The notes below the pieces were generated by a model. The model did no database searches. It saw nothing but the letters and a program-made list of their open reading frames with translations, and was not told the DNA's origin. DNA of 5,077 nucleotides from Armatimonadota bacterium (lineage in GTDB: Bacteria > Armatimonadota > Zipacnadia > Zipacnadales > FEN-943): positions 1 through 5,077 of the forward strand of contig JAKORR010000943.1 in the NCBI GenBank assembly GCA_029777735.1, given 5' to 3'. Below, piece after piece: positions 1 to 5,077 of this stretch; position 1 is the first letter of the stretch, and each line of letters begins with the position of its first letter. The translations under genes were made by a program, and so were the position numbers.

Positions 1-1
1 C

Positions 2-271
2 TGCACGCCGCCACCTGTGGGGGACTTTGACCTGGCTGCCGCTAAGCGTGATTTTGGCGACAGACTGTGCTTCCACGGCTACGTGGACCTGCTCTATGTG
101 GTCAAGCTAGGAACACCTGAGCTAGTGGAGCGCACTGTGCGCGATGCCCTTGATATTGCCAAGCCTGGCGGTGGGCTGATTCTTGGCAGCTCGGATTCCT
201 TCCGCGAGGGTACACCTCTGGAGAACGTGCGGGCATATTTCGACGCGGCGCGCAAGTACGGGGCTTACTGA
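2..271 (+). CDS. Uroporphyrinogen decarboxylase (URO-D)-family protein, C-terminal fragment
   Basis: The frame is open from the left edge (first full codon at base 2) to TGA at 269-271, giving 89 residues of a longer protein whose N-terminus lies outside the window. Visible URO-D-fold hallmarks are a PPPVGDFDL stretch at the start, then FGDRLCFHGYVD, then a GTPELVERTVRD helix, then KPGGGLILGSSDS, and a final GTPLENVRAYFDAARKYG helix. These match the last strands and helices of the TIM-barrel domain. The family includes haem-pathway HemE and the corrinoid-protein methyltransferases (MtaA/CmuA type). The relaxed GYVD and SSDS wording looks more like the diverse methyltransferase-like or uncharacterised branch than true HemE, but the substrate-binding N-terminal half is missing, so this is inference. 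A GTG at 17 is in frame but is not a credible start because it lies inside the conserved domain. The gene ends by overlapping the convergent neighbour by 7 bp. Confidence 0.87.
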   Translation, partial: CTPPPVGDFDLAAAKRDFGDRLCFHGYVDLLYVVKLGTPELVERTVRDALDIAKPGGGLILGSSDSFREGTPLENVRAYFDAARKYGAY

Positions 272-891
272 TTCTGATGCTTCGGAGTTTTGTACAGCTT
301 CATGTAGGCTACTATCGCTTCCTTGGCCTTCTCGCGTAGGTCTTGGTTGAGGCCTTCGTTGTTCAGCACCTGCTCGACCATTTGCCAACTCTTCTCAAAA
401 CTCTTGCTCCTGACCGCCTGCCCCTTGGCCATGGCGAGGATGATCGCCACTGTGAAGCTCTTGGGATTGCGGGCTCGGGCCCTGGCGAGCAGCGGTATGG
501 CCTTCTCAACGTGGAAGTAATCGTCCATCGCCGTCAGATAGCCGAGGCAGAACATCTCGTCGGCCATGAGGAGGTCCGGCGTTGGCTCGTCCAGAGGGCG
601 ACGGTATCGCAGCGCCAAGTAGTACCTGTAGAGTTCGGCGTTGTGCTTGCCATTGACGCTCCAGCCCAGCGCGTCGATGACGGCTGCCTTGATGTCGATG
701 GAGACGTCCGGAGACGAAAGATGCTCCGCGAGCTCCAGGCTCATCACACCTTCACTCGCGGCCTGCTGCACTATCGGAATATCCATGTAAGCTTTCGAGA
801 AATCTGTAGACGTCAGTGGCGAATCTGCGTGGCACATCCCGATCGCTGCAGCCACCACCGCGGCGATCATGGTTGCCCTTGCGGCTCGCAT
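265..891 (-). CDS. Hypothetical exported helical-repeat-like protein
   Basis: I do not recognise this 208-residue protein. The N-terminus reads as a signal peptide: MRAARAT supplies two arginines, followed by a hydrophobic Ala/Val/Ile stretch (residues 8-18) and a likely signal peptidase I site after CHA (residue 22). A cysteine sits at residue 20, but IGMC is not a proper lipobox. The mature part looks all-helical. Residues about 42-75 resemble a HEAT-like pair (SLELAEHLSS, then IDIKAAVIDALGW), and residues about 105-200 resemble TPR-like helices (FCLGYLTAMDDY, IPLLARARARNPKS, then AKEAIVAYMKLYK). No catalytic motif is seen. ATG at 891 was chosen because it keeps the positive n-region, although its ribosome site is weak. 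ATG at 870 has a better-spaced AAGGG but would remove the arginines. The gene lies 61 bp downstream of the toroid gene on the same strand, suggesting one transcript, and its stop overlaps the URO-D gene end. Confidence 0.78.
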   Translation of the reverse strand: MRAARATMIAAVVAAAIGMCHADSPLTSTDFSKAYMDIPIVQQAASEGVMSLELAEHLSSPDVSIDIKAAVIDALGWSVNGKHNAELYRYYLALRYRRPLDEPTPDLLMADEMFCLGYLTAMDDYFHVEKAIPLLARARARNPKSFTVAIILAMAKGQAVRSKSFEKSWQMVEQVLNNEGLNQDLREKAKEAIVAYMKLYKTPKHQNQ

Positions 892-952
892 CGGTCTCTC
901 ACGGTCCCTCGCGCTATGTCTGCAGCCGCCTGGCAGTGTAGGACGAATTATC

Positions 953-2011
953 CTAGATCCCCAGGGCCAGGGCCTTCGTTATGCCACGCAGCACAATGAT
1001 GAGCTCGGCCGTCCCGTCCACAACATCGGATTCCTGGTTCACGCTCATCGACGCCTGCAGCCACGAACCGTTCTCAAGCTGCTGCTCAAGAATTGCGTTG
1101 CCAACCTCCGTGGCGGTGCGCAGGTAATTCTGGTTGCCTGTAGCGGCGAAGAGTTCGGCGGCCGCCCAGCCCCAAAAACCACTATAGATGCTTGTGTACT
1201 TGTCTGCCGCGTCCGTGTCTGGCAGATCGGCGAGCCACTGGGCCCGCGTTAGGCAGCCCTCACGGTGGGTGGCTTCGTGGAGCTTCGTGAGGAACAGCGC
1301 GGCTATAGCTGGTGCCGCACAGAACTGGCCCTGGCGGCCTACGTGAAACACATAGTGGAACTCCTGGCTCTCGTCTTCCACCTTCTCGACCAGCTTCTCT
1401 CTGTCCCGCACCACCATATACAGGGCGTTGGGTTTAGGCTGTATCTCCACGAGCCGCAGAATGAAGTCTCCGGCTTTATTTGCCACCTCGAAATCGCCCA
1501 TGTGCAGAGCTGCCATGCCTCCCATGGCCGTGCTGAGGAGGTCCTGCTCATCAGCCAGCGAAGCCCCAGGTCCCGCCGTCAGGAAGCCTCCAGTTTCCGG
1601 GTGCTGCAGCACGTTGAGAAAGCCAGCCGCTGGCCACGACAGCCCGAACACCCCGAGCTTTTGTGCGCTACACACCAGCCAGGCATTGGGGTACGCATAG
1701 TACCGCTTCATCAGGCCGGTGCGAGGGTAGAGCTTCGTGAAATCCCCCTCATCGTCCATCATCTGGTCCACAAGCCAGGCACACAACCGGGCCGCGCGCT
1801 CTTCCTCTCCCATCAGGGCGAAAGCGTACGGAAGCTTGTGGCAGGTCGCCAGGCCGTGCTCTGCCGGCCGGAACGATCCGTCCTTCTCCTGCTGTGTCAT
1901 CAGCCATTTGGTACCGTTGATAGTAGCGATTCGGTAGCTCCGCAGGTCCATGGTGTTACATATCGCCTCCCGGTTGGTCTCAACGTAAATACCCCTCCGC
2001 ATACCAGCCAC
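953..2011 (-). CDS. Alpha/alpha-toroid protein (prenyltransferase / terpene-cyclase-like fold), function unknown
   Basis: The protein has 352 residues from GTG at 2011. QW-like repeats typical of the squalene-cyclase/prenyltransferase (alpha/alpha)6 toroid are visible: WLMTQQEKDGSF (residues 36-47), LQHPETGGF (135-143) and ILEQQLENGSW (307-317). Between them are small-residue helices such as DLLSTAMGGMAALHMGD (157-173) and GFWGWAAAELFAATGNQNYL (278-297). VDGTAELIIVL near the end is probably the closing helix. The DXDD acid motif of class II cyclases is absent, so squalene-hopene cyclase activity is not supported. No signal peptide or membrane helix is evident, so it is probably cytoplasmic. 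The start is uncertain. Clear domain sequence begins at ATG 1951 (MDLRSYRIATINGTKWL), whose GGAGG is 14 bases away; ATG 2002 is also possible; GTG 2011 has AGGTGA about 6 bases upstream. It is divergent from the ECF transporter and about 61 bp upstream of the small exported protein. An epimerase-like alpha/alpha barrel is an alternative reading. Confidence 0.85.
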   Translation of the reverse strand: MAGMRRGIYVETNREAICNTMDLRSYRIATINGTKWLMTQQEKDGSFRPAEHGLATCHKLPYAFALMGEEERAARLCAWLVDQMMDDEGDFTKLYPRTGLMKRYYAYPNAWLVCSAQKLGVFGLSWPAAGFLNVLQHPETGGFLTAGPGASLADEQDLLSTAMGGMAALHMGDFEVANKAGDFILRLVEIQPKPNALYMVVRDREKLVEKVEDESQEFHYVFHVGRQGQFCAAPAIAALFLTKLHEATHREGCLTRAQWLADLPDTDAADKYTSIYSGFWGWAAAELFAATGNQNYLRTATEVGNAILEQQLENGSWLQASMSVNQESDVVDGTAELIIVLRGITKALALGI

Positions 2012-2039
2012 CCGGCCTCACCTACCGGCCTGAGGCCGG
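2012..2039 (-). promoter_or_regulatory. CCGGCCT repeat cluster with two mutually exclusive hairpins
   Basis: CCGGCCTCA at 2012-2020 is perfectly complementary to TGAGGCCGG at 2031-2039 (9-bp stem, 10-nt loop). A second direct CCGGCCT at 2025-2031 can pair instead with the same 3' arm (CCGGCC 2025-2030 with GGCCGG 2034-2039, 3-nt loop). In the transcript of the toroid gene this lies directly upstream of the GTG start at 2011 and would enclose its AGGTGA ribosome site. Either it regulates translation, or the true start is further downstream (ATG 2002 or 1951). No U-tract follows, so it is not an intrinsic terminator. The repeats are seen directly; the function is inferred. Confidence 0.4.
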
Positions 2040-2053
2040 CAGCAACACACAAG

Positions 2054-2086
2054 GCCCGCGCATTCAGACTCCGTGGCAACGCGGGC
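2054..2086. repeat. 7-bp GC-rich inverted repeat (hairpin candidate)
   Basis: GCCCGCG at 2054-2060 is complementary to CGCGGGC at 2080-2086 with a 19-base loop. In such GC-rich DNA a 7-bp repeat could arise by chance. It lies in the leader of the toroid gene, next to the CCGGCCT cluster, so it may be part of a structured 5' leader. It lacks the following U-run of a terminator. Confidence 0.3.
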
Positions 2087-2137
2087 TCCTAGTTCTCAGT
2101 CTCAGCCCCTTATCAGCCAACACCCAACTCTCGCCGG

Positions 2138-2170
2138 TTGATCAATCCAATCGGCAGCCGCAATATTTTA
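2138..2170 (+). promoter_or_regulatory. Weak candidate promoter for the ECF transporter genes
   Basis: TTGATC (2138-2143) resembles a -35 box, and the AT-rich CAATATTTTA (2161-2170) offers a poor -10 (CAATAT at a 17-bp spacing, or TATTTT at 20). It is the most AT-rich spot in the intergenic region and would give a leader of roughly 220 bases before ATG 2397, containing the 18-bp palindrome. On the opposite strand the same patch reads TAAAAT, so it could equally serve the toroid gene. Neither reading fits the consensus well. Confidence 0.2.
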
Positions 2171-2341
2171 GCCCTTTGCACTGTTTTCCGCTACCGTCCT
2201 GCAGCTGGCGCGTCAGCTCAGCTCTCCGGTACCAGCGGCCCCCTTACCAATCAGAGGTCCCTTGGGATTTGCTGCCAGACGGCCTGGACACCGCCCAGTC
2301 ATCGGACGGGCCCCAACCGTCTCTCGCTGCTGTGGAGGAAC

Positions 2342-2359
2342 TTCCCCGCTAGCGGGGAA
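2342..2359. promoter_or_regulatory. Perfect 18-bp palindrome, operator or leader hairpin candidate
   Basis: TTCCCCGCT/AGCGGGGAA is a complete dyad with no mismatch, centred between 2350 and 2351 and ending 37 bases before ATG 2397. As DNA it has the size and symmetry of a site for a dimeric repressor. As RNA it can fold as a 7-bp stem with a CTAG loop. No U-tract follows on either strand, so it is not a terminator. A well-formed GGAGGA lies just before it (2334-2339) with no start codon at a usable distance. Immediately after it, AACTCT occurs twice at an 11-base spacing (2360-2365, 2371-2376). Confidence 0.5.
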
Positions 2360-2396
2360 AACTCTGGCACAACTCTCCAGTCTTGCGGGAACAGCC

Positions 2397-4934
2397 ATGC
2401 GCGACGCCATACTGATGTGGCGGCATACGAAGATGGTCGTGCTGGTGGCACTGACAGCGGCCTTGTATGCCGCGTTGCTTGTGCCCTTCAAGCCCATACC
2501 CTTGGTGCCAGGAATCACGGAGCTGCGCCCAGCCAATGTTGTGCCTGTCGTATGCAGCCTCCTTTTCGGTCCAGCCGCGGCTTGGGGATCGGCTATCGGC
2601 AATCTAGTCGGTGATTTCTTCGGCACGCTCGGACCGGGCAGCCTCTTTGGTTTCATCGGCAACTTCCTGCTCGGCTACCTCCCCTACCGGCTGTGGCGGC
2701 TGTTGGTGCGTCGTGGTGACCTCTCAGCCACGACTGTGCTGTTCTTCGGTCTTTTCGACGTGTGCTTCCTCTCGGCCGCCAGCTGCGCCCTCGTAATTGC
2801 TTGGGGTGTGGACCTACTGGGCCTCGTCCCCTTCAAGGTCCTGGGCACCCTTATCACGATCAACAACTTCGTCGCGTCCTTCTTCCTGGGCCTTGTGCTC
2901 ATGCCGCTCCTGTATCCCCGTGCTCGCCGCTGGGGCCTGTTGTACTGGGAGATCATGCCTGAGGACGAGTTGGCTGACGGCCCCCTTGCCTGGCTGGGGG
3001 TGGGCCTCATCGTGGCGCTTACCCTTGCTGGGACATCGTGGACTGCTCTGCTCTGGTTTGGCGCGGACCGCATACCCGCATGGGCGGGCGGTATCGACGT
3101 GCGCGGAGGTGCCACGGTGATCGTCTTGGCACTGCTGATTGCTTCGGCTCTGCTGGCGCGACCCGGCGGCCGCCTGCGAATCCCGCCGCCGGTCGATATC
3201 CTCCGCGACGAGCCCATGGGCGACAAGTCCCCGCGTGCAATCGACGTGCGCGACGTGACCTTCACCTACGCGGGCGGCCACCATCCCGCCCTCTCGGAGA
3301 TATCCTTCCGCCAAGAGAAGGGCCAGTTTCGCTGTGTCATGGGCGCCACCGGTGCGGGCAAGACTACACTGACTCTCGCTCTCTCCGGTGTTGTCCCGTG
3401 GCTGCAGCCCGGCGACTTCAGAGGAATAGTGAATATTTTTGGCACCACAGTGTCTGATATGCCGCCTCGGCATCTAGCCGGGCGCGTTGGCCTCGTCCAG
3501 CAAGACTTCGAAGCACAGCTCCTGGGCAGCCAGGTTGAGAGCGCTGTGGCCTTCCCGCTCGAGAACCTGGCTGCCGCCCCAGACGTGCTCCAGATGCGTG
3601 TTGATCAGGCCCTCAGAGATGTAGACATTGAGAATCTGCGCGACCGCGACCCGAACCTTCTCTCAGGAGGAGAGAAGCAGCGCGTTGTGTTGGCGTCGAT
3701 TCTGGCACTGAGGCCCGACATTGTGGTGCTCGACGAGGCTACCACCGACCTCGACCCAGCCGGCCGCCACCACGTCCTTGACTCCTGGGAGCGCCTGCGC
3801 GAGGCCGAGTACACGCTAGTGGTGACAGAGCACGATCCACATATCGCGGCTCTGGCAGACGTGTTGACAGTGCTCAAGGATGGCGCGATAGCCTTCGATG
3901 GGCGGCCCGGGGATCTGTTGAGTCACCCGGCTCGCTGCCGCGAGCTTGGCGTGCTGCCCACGGAGGCGGCTGAGATCGCCGCGGCTGTTGGTTTGCCGCC
4001 GCTGCTTGAGGAACACGAACTGGTGGATGGGCTCCGCGCTGCCGGGGCGTACCTGGCCGACCCCTCTGCCCTGGGCGATAAGGTTGAGGACTGGCCTACG
4101 CCTGGGGCCACGCTGGTCTTCGCCGATGAGCTTGAGGCCGGCTATGGTGACCGCACTGTATTGCGCGACATGGATCTGGAGGTCCGAGAGGGCGAAGTGG
4201 TGGCGCTCCTCGGGCGCAATGGGTCAGGCAAGACCACACTGGCCAAGTGCATCAACGGTCTGCTGGCGCCGAGCTCAGGCACGATCCGTCTGGCGGGCCA
4301 AGACCCGCGGCAGATGAAGCGCACGGAGGTGGCCCGTTTAGCGGGCATGGTCTTCCAGAATCCCGACCACCAGATCATTGCCACTACGGTTCTGGAGGAG
4401 CTCTATCTCGGCCCGCGCCTGGCAGGTATCGACGAAGCTACCGCGCGCGATGGCGTAGACTGGGCAATTCATATGACGGGACTTGAGGCCTTCGTGAACG
4501 AGGATCCCTTTGTACTGCCCAAGGGCCTCAGACAGAAGGTTGCGCTGGCCGCGATTCTGGCTTTCCGGCCACCGGCCATCATTTTTGACGAACCAACCAC
4601 TGGCCTCGACGGCCCCGAGCAGGTCGAAATCATGGAGCTGCTGAGACGGCTGGCACACGAGGGGCATGCCGTCCTGGTCATTACCCACGCTGTCTGGGCT
4701 GCCGCGCGATATGCCAAGCGCGTCGTACTCCTCCACGAAGGCGAAAGACTCGCCAGCGGGTCACCGCGTGCCGTGATGGACCAGATCGTGAATCTGCGCC
4801 GGGCAGGCATCGAACCGCCTGTTAGCGTGAGGGTCAGCCGCGAGGTCTTCGGACAGGTGCTGTTGGCGCCCGCCGATTATGGCGCCCACGTACGGTTGAG
4901 GCGTGTTGAGGACGAGGCAGGTGGTAGCCAGTGA
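2397..4934 (+). CDS. ECF importer fusion: S-component plus two ABC ATPase domains (S-A-A')
   Basis: The protein has 845 residues and energises and selects substrate in an energy-coupling factor importer at the inner membrane. Residues 1-172 form a six-helix S-component. Helix 1 carries AxxxA motifs (ALTAA, ALYAA around residues 18-26) of the kind that dock on EcfT. ITELRP (40-45) and GNLVGDFFG (68-76) are likely substrate or gate regions. Two further helices (about 197-221 and 239-254) follow, keeping the ATPases cytoplasmic. ATPase 1 has an aromatic A-loop (Tyr291), Walker A GATGAGKTT (316-324), Q-loop LVQQD, signature LSGGEKQR (422-429), Walker B VVLDEATTDLD and switch His479. ATPase 2 has Walker A GRNGSGKTT (606-614), FQNPDHQ, Walker B IIFDEPTTGLD and His764, but signature LPKGLRQ (707-713). 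ATG 2397 was chosen because the membrane domain starts there, with a modest GCGGGA 6 bases upstream. The in-frame extension to TTG 2262 is Arg/Pro-rich and unlikely. The substrate is unknown. The stop overlaps the ecfT start. Confidence 0.93.
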   Translation: MRDAILMWRHTKMVVLVALTAALYAALLVPFKPIPLVPGITELRPANVVPVVCSLLFGPAAAWGSAIGNLVGDFFGTLGPGSLFGFIGNFLLGYLPYRLWRLLVRRGDLSATTVLFFGLFDVCFLSAASCALVIAWGVDLLGLVPFKVLGTLITINNFVASFFLGLVLMPLLYPRARRWGLLYWEIMPEDELADGPLAWLGVGLIVALTLAGTSWTALLWFGADRIPAWAGGIDVRGGATVIVLALLIASALLARPGGRLRIPPPVDILRDEPMGDKSPRAIDVRDVTFTYAGGHHPALSEISFRQEKGQFRCVMGATGAGKTTLTLALSGVVPWLQPGDFRGIVNIFGTTVSDMPPRHLAGRVGLVQQDFEAQLLGSQVESAVAFPLENLAAAPDVLQMRVDQALRDVDIENLRDRDPNLLSGGEKQRVVLASILALRPDIVVLDEATTDLDPAGRHHVLDSWERLREAEYTLVVTEHDPHIAALADVLTVLKDGAIAFDGRPGDLLSHPARCRELGVLPTEAAEIAAAVGLPPLLEEHELVDGLRAAGAYLADPSALGDKVEDWPTPGATLVFADELEAGYGDRTVLRDMDLEVREGEVVALLGRNGSGKTTLAKCINGLLAPSSGTIRLAGQDPRQMKRTEVARLAGMVFQNPDHQIIATTVLEELYLGPRLAGIDEATARDGVDWAIHMTGLEAFVNEDPFVLPKGLRQKVALAAILAFRPPAIIFDEPTTGLDGPEQVEIMELLRRLAHEGHAVLVITHAVWAAARYAKRVVLLHEGERLASGSPRAVMDQIVNLRRAGIEPPVSVRVSREVFGQVLLAPADYGAHVRLRRVEDEAGGSQ

Positions 4935-5077
4935 GTGGAGCCTCTCTCTACGTGGACCGGCATACCTGGCTGCACCACCTGCATCCCGCCGTCAAGGTGG
5001 TCGCTTCCGCCCTGCTCTTTGTGGTGTTCCTCTCCTTCAATGACCCGCGGTACGTGGCCGTGGCAACGATAGCGGCC
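4931..5077 (+). CDS. ecfT: Energy-coupling factor transmembrane protein EcfT (CbiQ family), N-terminal fragment
   Basis: Forty-nine codons run from GTG 4931 to the right edge without a stop. The N-terminus (SGASLYVDRHTWLHHLHPAV, then KVVASALLFVVFLSFNDPRY) is typical of EcfT/CbiQ: a short cytosolic segment with an HxLHP-type motif before the lysine, followed by a first hydrophobic helix. EcfT is the membrane scaffold that couples the two ATPases to the S-component. The GTG shares GTGA (4931-4934) with the stop of the preceding fusion gene, a translational-coupling arrangement, and AGGTGG lies 6 bases upstream as ribosome site. An in-frame TAG at 4925-4927 rules out an earlier start. The coupling helices with their XRX motifs would lie beyond the window, so completeness cannot be judged. 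Confidence 0.9.
   Translation, partial: MSGASLYVDRHTWLHHLHPAVKVVASALLFVVFLSFNDPRYVAVATIAA

Larger units (their letters stand above)
2012..2396. other. Divergent intergenic control region
   Basis: About 385 bp lie between the divergent toroid and ECF transporter genes. I see no credible gene here: reading frames crossing it carry no recognisable domain and are arginine/proline-rich in the way expected of GC-rich shadows. It holds several inverted repeats (2012-2039, 2054-2086, 2342-2359) and the only AT-rich patch in the window's non-coding DNA (about 2138-2190), where promoters for either strand could lie. Visual comparison with cobalamin (B12 box), TPP, preQ1 and T-box core sequences gave no convincing match on either strand. 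Confidence 0.7.

Noticed and set aside
826..891. Lipoprotein signal on the exported protein (cysteine at residue 20)
   Set aside because: The residues before the cysteine are I-G-M, and Met just before Cys does not fit the lipobox. Cleavage after CHA by signal peptidase I is more likely.
343..999. Long plus-strand reading frame opposite the exported-protein gene
   Set aside because: The translation is rich in Arg, His, Cys and Val with no domain or signal sequence, while the minus-strand frame has a signal peptide and orderly helices. It is a shadow.
953..2011. Assignment of the toroid protein as squalene-hopene cyclase
   Set aside because: It lacks DXDD (the nearest strings are MMDDEGD and DTDAAD), and it is much too short for the two-domain enzyme.
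1265..2092. Long plus-strand reading frame opposite the toroid gene
   Set aside because: The minus strand carries clear QW-like toroid repeats. The plus-strand translation is His/Arg/Ser-rich and low in recognisable structure.
2342..2370. Palindrome as an intrinsic terminator
   Set aside because: It is followed by AAACTCT on the plus strand and GTTCCTCC on the minus strand, with no T-tract on either.
2262..2396. In-frame N-terminal extension of the ECF fusion to TTG 2262
   Set aside because: The 45 added residues are Arg/Pro/Gly-rich with no conserved feature, precede the natural membrane-domain start, cover the 18-bp palindrome, and have no convincing ribosome site.
2012..2396. Riboswitch or T-box in the intergenic region (considered because ECF genes are often riboswitch-controlled)
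   Set aside because: Neither strand shows a recognisable B12 box, TPP, preQ1 or T-box core. A few short look-alikes (GCCACGG on the minus strand, GCCAGACGG on the plus strand) do not fit the consensus. A covariance-model search would settle it.
2684..3473. Minus-strand reading frames opposite the S-component and first ATPase
   Set aside because: They are Arg/Ser/Pro-rich complements of a clearly coding membrane and ABC domain sequence.

Overview
This is a GC-rich bacterial window (an archaeal origin is not excluded). It has tightly packed genes, GTG starts and a 4-bp stop/start overlap. The gene content is a corrinoid-type URO-D-family enzyme, an alpha/alpha-toroid protein and an energy-coupling factor (ECF) vitamin/metal importer. 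This does not identify the phylum. An uncultured thermophilic or anaerobic lineage such as Armatimonadota, Chloroflexota or deep Firmicutes would fit, but that is a weak inference. No mobile elements, CRISPR arrays, rRNA or tRNA genes were seen.

Layout: (1) Positions 2-271 (+) hold the C-terminal end of a uroporphyrinogen-decarboxylase-family protein that enters from the left edge. (2) It converges, with a 7-bp overlap, on an unrecognised small exported helical protein at 265-891 (-). (3) Upstream of that on the same strand, and probably co-transcribed, is a 332-352-residue alpha/alpha-toroid protein at 953-2011 (-) with QW-like repeats but no class II cyclase DXDD motif. (4) A divergent intergenic region of about 385 bp (2012-2396) is rich in inverted repeats, including a perfect 18-bp palindrome. 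(5) Positions 2397-4934 (+) encode one polypeptide joining an ECF S-component (substrate-binding membrane protein), two extra membrane helices and two ABC ATPase domains. (6) The stop of that gene overlaps the GTG start of an EcfT transmembrane gene, which runs off the right edge (4931-5077).

Together, (5) and (6) would form a complete dedicated ECF importer in only two genes: S, A and A' fused, plus T. The substrate cannot be read from the sequence. The first ATPase domain has all canonical motifs, while the second has a strongly altered ABC signature (LPKGLRQ), which predicts an asymmetric ATPase pair. The toroid gene and the transporter share a divergent control region, so co-regulation is possible but unproven.
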